A DNA stretch of 42,415 nt, from assembly GCF_014650695.1 (NCBI RefSeq), contig NZ_BMVL01000003.1:621197-663611 (forward strand), written 5' to 3'. Position 1 is the first letter of the stretch. Every line of letters begins with the position of its first letter. Positions 35,257 to 41,109 of this stretch are shown here, piece after piece. Under the pieces are notes generated by a model. That model did no database searches, was not told the origin of the DNA, and saw only the letters and a list, made by a program, of their open reading frames with translations. A program made the translations under genes and the position numbers. Origin of the DNA: Streptomyces avidinii (GTDB lineage Bacteria; Actinomycetota; Actinomycetes; Streptomycetales; Streptomycetaceae).

Positions 35257-35793
35257 CTACTCCAGCATGCGTTCCGCGTCATCCGGAACCCAGGGAAACG
35301 GGACGTCGGGCCACCGTGTGGCGGCCCACATGTCAAGGTCGACAGCGAGAACGGCATCCATGAAGGCCTGCGGCGGTTGGTAGCCGTGGGCGGTGATGTA
35401 GTGCGTGATCAGGAACGGAGCGGCGTAAGCAATGCCGGGCCCACCCGGAATCCGCACCTCCCCGTTCCCTTCCGGAGCCTCACCCTCGGGACACAGGTCG
35501 CACTCGTGCAGCCCGAGGTAGACGTTCACCCACTGGACCTCCTGAACAGCCCTCAGCTTCTCCACGAACACCGCAGGGACCGTCCCTGTCGGGTACGGCC
35601 TGCCAGCTTCCAGCCAGCCGATGTTCAGACGGGTGTACGCCGGGCGGTACGAGAGCGCGTAGAAGCCCGACTCCCTGTCCGTGAACTCATCCTGGTCCTG
35701 GTAGTCGTACTCGCTGAGATCTTCGTAGTACACCCGCACATCATCGCCGCCTGCTTCGTTGACGCCCATGCGATTCCACGACCCATCGGACAC
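35257..35793 (-). CDS. Hypothetical protein (DUF7919-like)
   Basis: About 170-178 aa. The recognisable core begins 'VYYEDLSEYDYQDQD' and continues 'RLNIGWLEAGRPYPTGTVPAVFVEKL', 'HECDLCPEGEAPEGNGEVRI' and 'YAAPFLITHYITAHGYQPPQAFMDAV'. The 'LNIGWL-(6)-PTG-VP' and 'HECDLC' motifs match a family of small Streptomyces proteins, often near toxin-immunity or mobile regions, that I believe is DUF7919. No function is established. The start is uncertain (GTG 35793 or ATG 35769). It lies between IS remnants and the nested transposon. Confidence 0.65.
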   Translation of the reverse strand: MSDGSWNRMGVNEAGGDDVRVYYEDLSEYDYQDQDEFTDRESGFYALSYRPAYTRLNIGWLEAGRPYPTGTVPAVFVEKLRAVQEVQWVNVYLGLHECDLCPEGEAPEGNGEVRIPGGPGIAYAAPFLITHYITAHGYQPPQAFMDAVLAVDLDMWAATRWPDVPFPWVPDDAERMLE

Positions 35794-35834
35794 GCGCCCC
35801 GGTCAGCTTTGTCATGCGCGGCTCAGGAACAGGT

Positions 35835-35841
35835 GCTCACC
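35835..35841. repeat. Left target-site duplication of the outer IS
   Basis: GCTCACC, repeated at 40793-40799 immediately outside the other terminal inverted repeat. Confidence 0.75.
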
Positions 35842-35948
35842 TTGTGCTTTAACCAACGGCCACGTCCCAGCCTGGCCTGAGCCGTTCGGTGTCGGTGTGC
35901 CGAAGTAGGTTGACCTGCTGTCAGCTAGAGCTGATCAAAGAGCGGTGC

Positions 35949-35958
35949 GAAGGGGGCT
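35949..35958. repeat. Left target-site duplication of the composite element
   Basis: GAAGGGGGCT, repeated exactly at 38997-39006. Confidence 0.9.
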
Positions 35959-36344
35959 CAGGGGCATTGCATGTTCGAGATCGGTCCGGTTCGCCGGTCT
36001 TGTGATGTGATGTGATGTCATGTCTCGTTCTGGGGATGATTGTTCCCCGGAACGCAGTTCAGGCACGGTGCCGGTGATCATGTGGTTGTCGAGACCCATG
36101 AGAACCGAGCGAGACCGTGCCTGCCCGAACATCATCGCCCATGCCCGCCGGGCTGGGACACCTGACCCTCCAGAATCGCGCTGTCACCCGACAGGATGCC
36201 GCTGACCTGCGGCGCTTCCTGATCTGGGTGCCCGACCCACGCAGTCGGCGGGGGCGGCGGTATCCGATGCTCCCCCTGTTGTGCGCGGCAGCTTCGGCCG
36301 TGCTGGCCGGTGCCCGTTCCCTCATCGCGATCGGGGAGTGGATA
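35959..36344 (+). repeat. Truncated ISAs1 end with 5' fragment of transposase gene
   Basis: Inverted copy of 38611-38996. It carries the IS terminus, the transposase promoter region and the first ~76 transposase codons (from GTG 36117, '[20 protein letters not shown]' to 'IAIGEWI'). The frame then runs into cargo sequence and stops at 36351-36353. The truncated product would contain only the N-terminal associated domain and could not be catalytic. Confidence 0.9.
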
Positions 36345-36397
36345 TCGGAATAGACTCCAGTGGAGTCCGGTCCGCTCCTGCAGAAGAGTCCATAGGG

Positions 36398-36446
36398 CCC
36401 CTCCTACGGAGTCTTCTCCACTCCGCAGAGGACTCCATAGGAGGGG
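36398..36446. terminator. Terminator of the cargo lectin gene
   Basis: A 16-bp stem with one mismatch (36398-36413 with 36431-36446; CCCCTCCTAcGGAGTC / GACTCCaTAGGAGGGG) and a 17-base loop, 14 bases past the minus-strand stop codon. A second palindrome, GACTCCAGTGGAGTC (36353-36367), lies between it and the truncated IS end. Confidence 0.75.
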
Positions 36447-36459
36447 TCAACCGATCCCG

Positions 36460-37542
36460 CTACACGCACTTGCGGATGGTCACCCGGCCGCCGTTCTTGG
36501 TCATCTCATTGGAGTGCGGCGCGAGACAGAGCCCCGTCCACTGGTTGGCGAAGGTGTAGGTACCGCTGATCTTGGTCGGGTTGACCGACCAGAGCTGGTT
36601 GCCCGAGTCCCAGCGGGTCTCGCAGCCCCACCACATGAGCTGGGTGTTCTGGCCGGGCGGGGTGCCGTTGTTGTAGGGGACTGTGAGGCAGTAGCCGTTG
36701 TTGTTGCGGATGGTGAAATAGCCGTTGCTCGCCTTGACGGCGTTCCACTTCTGCGCGGCCTTGCCGTCGCAGGTGCGCTGCACCACGAGCCCGCCGTTGG
36801 GGACGGTGGGGCCGATGGCCAGGCACTTGCCGCTCAGCAGGTTCTTGTAGGGAGCCTTGCCGCCGGCCGACCACATGTCGTAGGTCTTGGTGGTCGGCGG
36901 GTCCTGCCCGCAGATGTCCCTCAGCTCCGTGTCGGTCATCTTGCGGCTCTGATACAACCAGGCGAAGGACCGGCTGGTGTCCGGCACCCGGACGACCGCG
37001 TTCTTGACGAGCTCGTTCTTGTTGCCGTCGTAGCGGGCATCGATGTCGACGACCGCCTCGATCAGCGGCTCCTTGACCTCGATCCAGCCGACGCTGCCCA
37101 GGGGGACCGCGGCGGTGTGCGTGTGGGTGTCGCTGGTGCTCCAGGTCCAGCTCCAACCGAGCTTGGGCCCGACGGAGGCCTCCCAGTCACCGAACTTCTT
37201 CTTCCCGCCGATGTCGAGGCCGAAGGAGAAGCTGGTGGAGGAGCTCTTGGTTCCGGCGACGCTCACGCTGCCGCTACTGGTGCAGCCGTAGGCGATGGGG
37301 CTCTTCCCACTGCCGAGCTTGTCGGGCATGGTGGCCTCGCCCCATACTTGCTTGCTGCTTTTGAAGGTGAGGTAGCACTCGGGGTCCCAGTAGATGATGT
37401 CCCCGGCCTGCGTGGGCCTCGGGTCGGCGCAGTCCTCGGCTACCTGCGCGGGCGACTTGGCCGCCGCGAACGCCGTCGGGGTCAGCGGGAAGTAGCTCAT
37501 TATCAAGGCGAGCAACACGATCGTTTTCTTCATGTTCTTCAC
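36460..37542 (-). CDS. Secreted protein: beta-rich (aerolysin-like?) domain plus ricin-type lectin domain
   Basis: A 360-aa exported protein. The signal peptide is 'KKTIVLLALIMSYFPLTPTAFA'-like (residues 4-26). Residues about 30-210 are rich in Ser/Thr/Gly/Trp with alternating polar-hydrophobic strands ('SSSTSFSFGLDIGGKKKFGD', 'LGWSWTWSTSDTHTHTAAVP', 'VGWIEVKEPLIEAVVDIDAR'). This resembles the stem of aerolysin/ETX-MTX2 pore-formers, but is inferred from pattern only. Residues about 225-360 form a ricin B-type beta-trefoil: 'KNLLSGKCLAIG', 'QRTCDGKAAQKWN', 'GYCLTVPYNNG' and 'GNQLWSV', with Q-x-W-type motifs. It is the only cargo of the composite transposon, with base composition lower in GC than the chromosome. 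A toxin, or an extracellular carbohydrate binder. Start GTG 37542 or ATG 37533. Confidence 0.8.
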   Translation of the reverse strand: MKNMKKTIVLLALIMSYFPLTPTAFAAAKSPAQVAEDCADPRPTQAGDIIYWDPECYLTFKSSKQVWGEATMPDKLGSGKSPIAYGCTSSGSVSVAGTKSSSTSFSFGLDIGGKKKFGDWEASVGPKLGWSWTWSTSDTHTHTAAVPLGSVGWIEVKEPLIEAVVDIDARYDGNKNELVKNAVVRVPDTSRSFAWLYQSRKMTDTELRDICGQDPPTTKTYDMWSAGGKAPYKNLLSGKCLAIGPTVPNGGLVVQRTCDGKAAQKWNAVKASNGYFTIRNNNGYCLTVPYNNGTPPGQNTQLMWWGCETRWDSGNQLWSVNPTKISGTYTFANQWTGLCLAPHSNEMTKNGGRVTIRKCV

Positions 37543-37596
37543 GAGGCGTGAGCTTAGGGATCATGAATGGCCGCTGAGGGAACGCCGTATGTATCT

Positions 37597-38996
37597 CAGG
37601 GGCATTGCATGGTTGCGGTCTGTCCGGATTGATCACGTGAGGCCGAGGATTCGCAGGGGTCGGGTGTGGTCGCGGCCGGTGTGGCGGAGGGCAGCGGCGA
37701 TGTTGGTGTGGCCGTTCTGGCGGAAGATGCCGATGGCGAGGTTGCGCAGGCCGGCCATGGTGCGGGGCAGGTGGCCGGTGCGGACTTTGGAGTCGTCCTC
37801 GCGGAAGGCCCGGTCTCGGACGTGGTGGAGGAGGTTCTCGATGCCCCAGTGGCCCCTGATCCAGGTGGCGAGCTGGACGGCGGTGGCGTCGTAGGTGTCC
37901 AGGCTAGTGATCAGGTAGACCCGTTCGATGGTGAGCTTCCCGGTCGAGCGGTCACGGCGCCATCGGACGATCTGGATCGCCTGGTGGGTGCCGGGATAGT
38001 CGAGGTGGTGGAAGGCGGCGGTCTTGAGTCGGCGGATCTCGTCGCGGTGGTGGGCCCGGTCGCGGGTGCGGTGGTCCAGCGGGATGTCCGCCCAGGGCAG
38101 CGTTTTGACCTGGGCATACAGCCCGGGGTGGTTCTTTTTCACAATGGCCAGGTAGTGGGCGCCGCGCTCGCGGAGGTACGTGCCGTGGGCGTGCGGGGTG
38201 TGCAGGGCATCGCCGGTGATCACGGTGTCGCTCAGGTCGATGCTGTCCAGCAGCGGGGCGAAGGCGAGGATCTCGTTGCTTCTGGAGGCGACCTGCCGCT
38301 GGGCCAGGACCACGCCGTGGTGGTCCATTGCGGCCAGCAACTGGATCGCGGTGCTCGTGACGGTGCGCGAGCCGCGGACCGTCTTGCCGTCGACCGCGAT
38401 CGCCCGCGGCACCGGCTTCGCCGATCGCTCGGACTCGCTCGGGTGTACTCCTCTGGCCTGTAGGAATGCTCCGATGGCAGCGTCCAGAGCGTCGCCGTCC
38501 AGCCGCTGGAGCAGGCGCCGGACGGTCGCCGGGTGAGGGACGGGATGGACACCGGTGAGCGGCTCGGCCGGGAAGTCGAGGACCTCCAGGGCCGACTGCG
38601 GGGCGCCCGTTATCCACTCCCCGATCGCGATGAGGGAACGGGCACCGGCCAGCACGGCCGAAGCTGCCGCGCACAACAGGGGGAGCATCGGATACCGCCG
38701 CCCCCGCCGACTGCGTGGGTCGGGCACCCAGATCAGGAAGCGCCGCAGGTCAGCGGCATCCTGTCGGGTGACAGCGCGATTCTGGAGGGTCAGGTGTCCC
38801 AGCCCGGCGGGCATGGGCGATGATGTTCGGGCAGGCACGGTCTCGCTCGGTTCTCATGGGTCTCGACAACCACATGATCACCGGCACCGTGCCTGCACTG
38901 CGTTCCGGGGAACAATCATCCCCAGAACGAGACATGACATCACATCACATCACAAGACCGGCGAACCGGACCGATCTCGAACATGCAATGCCCCTG
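37597..38996. mobile_element. Complete ISAs1-family insertion sequence (1,400 bp)
   Basis: Inverted ends CAGGGGCATTGCATG (37597-37611) and CATGCAATGCCCCTG (38982-38996) bracket one transposase gene reading leftward. The inner end (37597) has no GAAGGGGGCT copy, consistent with the target duplication belonging to the composite and not to this IS alone. Confidence 0.88.
37633..38838 (-). CDS. ISAs1-family DDE transposase
   Basis: A 401-aa transposase of normal length. The N-terminal associated domain includes '[19 protein letters not shown]' and '[12 protein letters not shown]'. The catalytic core has '[11 protein letters not shown]' (first Asp, about residue 150), '[15 protein letters not shown]' (second Asp, about residue 195) and '[21 protein letters not shown]' (Glu, about residue 345), all hallmarks of the ISAs1 group. 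The frame is intact, so the IS is probably active. Start GTG 38838 or ATG 38814. The same N-terminal sequence recurs, truncated, on the plus strand at 36117. Confidence 0.95.
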   Translation of the reverse strand: MPARTSSPMPAGLGHLTLQNRAVTRQDAADLRRFLIWVPDPRSRRGRRYPMLPLLCAAASAVLAGARSLIAIGEWITGAPQSALEVLDFPAEPLTGVHPVPHPATVRRLLQRLDGDALDAAIGAFLQARGVHPSESERSAKPVPRAIAVDGKTVRGSRTVTSTAIQLLAAMDHHGVVLAQRQVASRSNEILAFAPLLDSIDLSDTVITGDALHTPHAHGTYLRERGAHYLAIVKKNHPGLYAQVKTLPWADIPLDHRTRDRAHHRDEIRRLKTAAFHHLDYPGTHQAIQIVRWRRDRSTGKLTIERVYLITSLDTYDATAVQLATWIRGHWGIENLLHHVRDRAFREDDSKVRTGHLPRTMAGLRNLAIGIFRQNGHTNIAAALRHTGRDHTRPLRILGLT

Positions 38997-39006
38997 GAAG
39001 GGGGCT
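38997..39006. repeat. Right target-site duplication of the composite element
   Basis: GAAGGGGGCT, matching 35949-35958. This copy also serves as the Shine-Dalgarno of the KOW gene at 39010. Confidence 0.9.
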
Positions 39007-39009
39007 GGT

Positions 39010-39195
39010 GTGACGGACCAGATGGACATCCAGGTCGGGACCGACGTGCGGATTACCGGGGGACCGTTCACGGACTTCACGAGCCCTGTCGTAGCTGTTG
39101 ACCATATCCGGGGCCGTGTCGAGTTGACGGTGGACATCTTCGGCGACGCGACCAGGATCGACGTCTCCTTGTCGGATGTCGTGAGGGTGGTCTGA
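39010..39195 (+). CDS. Stand-alone NusG-type KOW-domain protein (61 aa)
   Basis: The product is essentially one KOW domain. 'VGTDVRITGGPFTDFTSPVV' followed by 'VDHIRGRVELTVDIFGDATR' matches the C-terminal domain of NusG (compare the NusG pattern 'G-x-V-x-V-x-x-G-P-F-A-x-F' to 'V-x-I-F-G-R-x-T-P'). In NusG this domain contacts ribosomal protein S10 or Rho. The RNA-polymerase-binding N-terminal domain is absent. The GTG has GAAGGGGG (38997-39004) five bases upstream, within the target duplication. The gene lies inside the outer IS, convergent with its transposase, and is separated from its original upstream region by the 3-kb insertion. Confidence 0.78.
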   Translation: MTDQMDIQVGTDVRITGGPFTDFTSPVVAVDHIRGRVELTVDIFGDATRIDVSLSDVVRVV

Positions 39196-39204
39196 TCTTG
39201 TCCC

Positions 39205-40680
39205 TCACGGTCTGATCCGGTCGCGTTCGCCGATGCTTTCGGGTCGTCGGACAGTCTTGCCGACGTCGTAGCGGGTGGCCGGTCGCTGGTTCTTCGACCC
39301 GAGCGGTCTGCCGGGGCCCGGCCGCGACGGTTTCGGCGCACGGGCCGGGCAGGGCAAGGCCGGGCGGAGGTTCCTGAACCCCCGGCGGACCCGGGCCGGG
39401 GTGAGTCTGTTCGGTTCGACCGGTCGTTCCCAGGGTCGGCGGAGGTCCTCGGTGAGCGGCCGGGCGAGACGGAGCTGGGTGTGCGCGACGATGATCAGCC
39501 ACGTCCAGCGGTCCGCCGCTTTCGGTGTGCGGAGCTTCGGGCGGGTCCAGCCGAGCGTCTGCTTGATCATCCGGAACGTGTGCTCCAGGTCGAAGCGCCG
39601 CAGGAACGCCTGCCAGCGCAGATCGACGCCGGCACCGGTCAGTCCGGTGGCGGAGGACCACAACCACAGCGGCAGCGGGTCACCGCCGCCGGGAAGACGG
39701 TCCACCTCAAGACGAATCAACGTCCCCTCGATGATGGGGAGTTCACCGTCGTGGTCGATCCAGGCGGATCGGGTGGTGAGCCTCGGGTGGAGGCGGTCCC
39801 ACGACGTCGCCTTCGCGGTGCCGTAGCGGTCGGTGACCTGGACGGTCGCCATGTGCGGCTCGCCCCAGGTCTCGGGCTTCGCGAAGCGGAACTCCTTGCC
39901 GTGCTTGGGAGGCCGCCCGCCCTGAGGGTAGGCCCGGGAGTACTCCAACTGCGTGGGCGTCGGCCGGCGCATGACGCGGTCCGAACGCATCCGCCCCAAG
40001 ACCTCGACCGGCAGCCCGTCGAGCAGATAGGCCATGCGCGGGGCGTCGTAGCCGGCGTCGAAGACCACCAGGATGTCCGGATCGCCGGTCCGCCAGCTTC
40101 CGCCGGCGACCAGGTCCTCGACCACACGGCGCACCTGGACCGCGGTGACCTCGGCGACGTCGTCCTCGGGACCGAACCGCACTGCGTCCAGCAGCTGGCA
40201 CCAGGACGTGCGACCCGATTCGAGAGCGGCGACGAATGAGTACGGCCAGCCCGGGATCATCAGATGCTGGTCCCTGCCCCGGCCGAAGGTGTGGCAGAAC
40301 AGCCGGTCCGCGCTGCACTCCGCGTCCGGACGCAACCAGTTGCTCACGTCCACCGCCAGGACCAGCCGGTCATCGGCAGCCTTCGGCTGGGACAGCGCGG
40401 CCAGCGCCCGCCGCAGCCGCACCACGTCGAGACGGCCACGGTTGAGCGCGTCGTACAGCGCGCCGTGCCCGCGTCGGTGCTCGGCCACCAGCGTCAGGTC
40501 CACCGGCGACGTCACCGGCCCGTCCGCGCACAACAACGCGTCGGCCAGTTCGAACAACACGTCGCGGCGACCGGTCAGACATGCGTAGAAGTCACCCCGG
40601 AAGCGTGACGCCTCCGCGAACGCCTCCCTGCGGACAGCATCAGACAGCAGACTCACCCTCACGGCCTTCGTCGAGATCAC
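39205..40680 (-). CDS. DDE transposase of the outer IS (IS4/IS701-like)
   Basis: About 491 aa from GTG 40680; starts up to 40725 or down to 40656 are possible. Features are 'SRFRGDFYACLTGRRDVLFE' at the N-terminus, 'LVLAVDVSNWLRPDA' (first Asp), 'DILVVFDAGYDAPRMAYLL' (second Asp) and 'RRFDLEHTFRMIKQTLGW' (Glu, Y/F-x-E-x-x-F-R-x-x-K type). It resembles a large group of Streptomyces transposases that I recall annotated as NF041680. The frame is uninterrupted. The C-terminal tail is Arg/Pro-rich ('RPGPGRPLGSKNQRPATRYD'). It is convergent with the KOW gene, and its 5' end faces the right inverted repeat. Confidence 0.85.
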   Translation of the reverse strand: MISTKAVRVSLLSDAVRREAFAEASRFRGDFYACLTGRRDVLFELADALLCADGPVTSPVDLTLVAEHRRGHGALYDALNRGRLDVVRLRRALAALSQPKAADDRLVLAVDVSNWLRPDAECSADRLFCHTFGRGRDQHLMIPGWPYSFVAALESGRTSWCQLLDAVRFGPEDDVAEVTAVQVRRVVEDLVAGGSWRTGDPDILVVFDAGYDAPRMAYLLDGLPVEVLGRMRSDRVMRRPTPTQLEYSRAYPQGGRPPKHGKEFRFAKPETWGEPHMATVQVTDRYGTAKATSWDRLHPRLTTRSAWIDHDGELPIIEGTLIRLEVDRLPGGGDPLPLWLWSSATGLTGAGVDLRWQAFLRRFDLEHTFRMIKQTLGWTRPKLRTPKAADRWTWLIIVAHTQLRLARPLTEDLRRPWERPVEPNRLTPARVRRGFRNLRPALPCPARAPKPSRPGPGRPLGSKNQRPATRYDVGKTVRRPESIGERDRIRP

Positions 40681-40792
40681 GTGCACCTTGGTCGGAGCAC
40701 AGGATCGGACGGAGGCCGCCCTCACGTCCGGCGAATCCCCATCCGGGTGATCATGTTCGAGGCGACGTTCGAGCGTGATGGTTAAAGCACAA

Positions 40793-40799
40793 GCTCACC
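40793..40799. repeat. Right target-site duplication of the outer IS
   Basis: GCTCACC next to the right terminal repeat. The same sequence pairs with GGGTGAGCT at about 40833-40841, so the IS may have inserted at a stem-loop. Confidence 0.7.
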
Positions 40800-40967
40800 C
40801 GCGAGACGGCGTGAGGGTACAGACACCGCCGGGGTGAGCTGGGAGACCGGATGCTTCGCACGGTCCCGGCCTCGCCCGTAGCCCGCTCAGAGCCCGTTCC
40901 AACCGGCACACCGGGAACCGCCGTATCCCCGTCGGGGTCCGCCGTCCGCGCCCGCGGCAGACCCCCG

Positions 40968-40993
40968 TCATCCCGGCTACGAGGCCGGGATGA
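40968..40993. terminator. Hairpin overlapping a minus-strand stop codon
   Basis: TCATCCCGG (40968-40976) pairs perfectly with CCGGGATGA (40985-40993) around an 8-base loop that contains the TAG of a short minus-strand reading frame. Confidence 0.5.
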
Positions 40994-41081
40994 ACTCCAC
41001 GTCGGTGCCGCCGCAGCCGGCCGCGATGTCCAGCAGCGCCGATCCCGCTCCACATCACAGGCTGCTGGTGAATTGTCCCAT
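40977..41081 (-). pseudogene. Short peptide frame interrupted by UGA
   Basis: From ATG 41081 the frame reads 'MGQFTSSL', UGA (41055-41057), then 'CGAGSALLDIAAGCGG' and 'TDVEFIPAS', TAG at 40977-40979. The second part looks like natural protein and ends exactly at a hairpin. It could be a decayed small gene or a chance frame. It overlaps the promoter of the divergent kinase. Confidence 0.25.
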
Positions 41082-41102
41082 CGCGGGCGGGTCGCATACG
41101 GT
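41073..41102 (+). promoter_or_regulatory. Promoter of the Ser/Thr kinase gene (leaderless)
   Basis: TTGTCC (41073-41078), 18-base spacer, TACGGT (41097-41102), then seven bases to the ATG at 41110. This predicts a transcript starting at or next to the start codon. Confidence 0.65.
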
Positions 41103-41109
41103 GACCTGC

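Larger units (their letters stand above)
35959..38996. mobile_element. Composite transposon: partial ISAs1 copy + lectin gene + complete ISAs1
   Basis: Both outer ends are the same IS terminus in inverted orientation: CAGGGGCATTGCATG at 35959 and CATGCAATGCCCCTG ending at 38996. The left 386 bp (35959-36344) is a near-perfect inverted copy of the right 386 bp (38611-38996); I found one difference, near 36059. Between the left copy and the complete IS lies a 1,252-bp cargo with one secreted-protein gene and its terminator. The 10-bp direct repeat GAAGGGGGCT outside both ends shows the 3,038 bp moved as one unit. Confidence 0.88.
35842..40792. mobile_element. Outer insertion sequence interrupted by a composite ISAs1 element
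   Basis: Perfect 14-bp terminal inverted repeats TTGTGCTTTAACCA (35842-35855) and TGGTTAAAGCACAA (40779-40792) are flanked by the 7-bp direct repeat GCTCACC. Removing the inserted composite (3,038 bp) and its 10-bp duplication leaves about 1,903 bp. That contains a 491-aa DDE transposase gene (minus strand, reading from the right end) and a convergent 61-aa KOW-domain gene near the left end, with 10 bases between stop codons. A TTGACC box (35910-35915) inside the left end could drive the KOW gene. The boundaries are inferred from repeats; the exact family needs a database comparison. Confidence 0.75.

Noticed and set aside
36117..36353. Independent small gene identical to a transposase N-terminus
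   Set aside because: It lies in the truncated IS copy and reads into unrelated cargo sequence; it is a duplicated fragment, not a gene.
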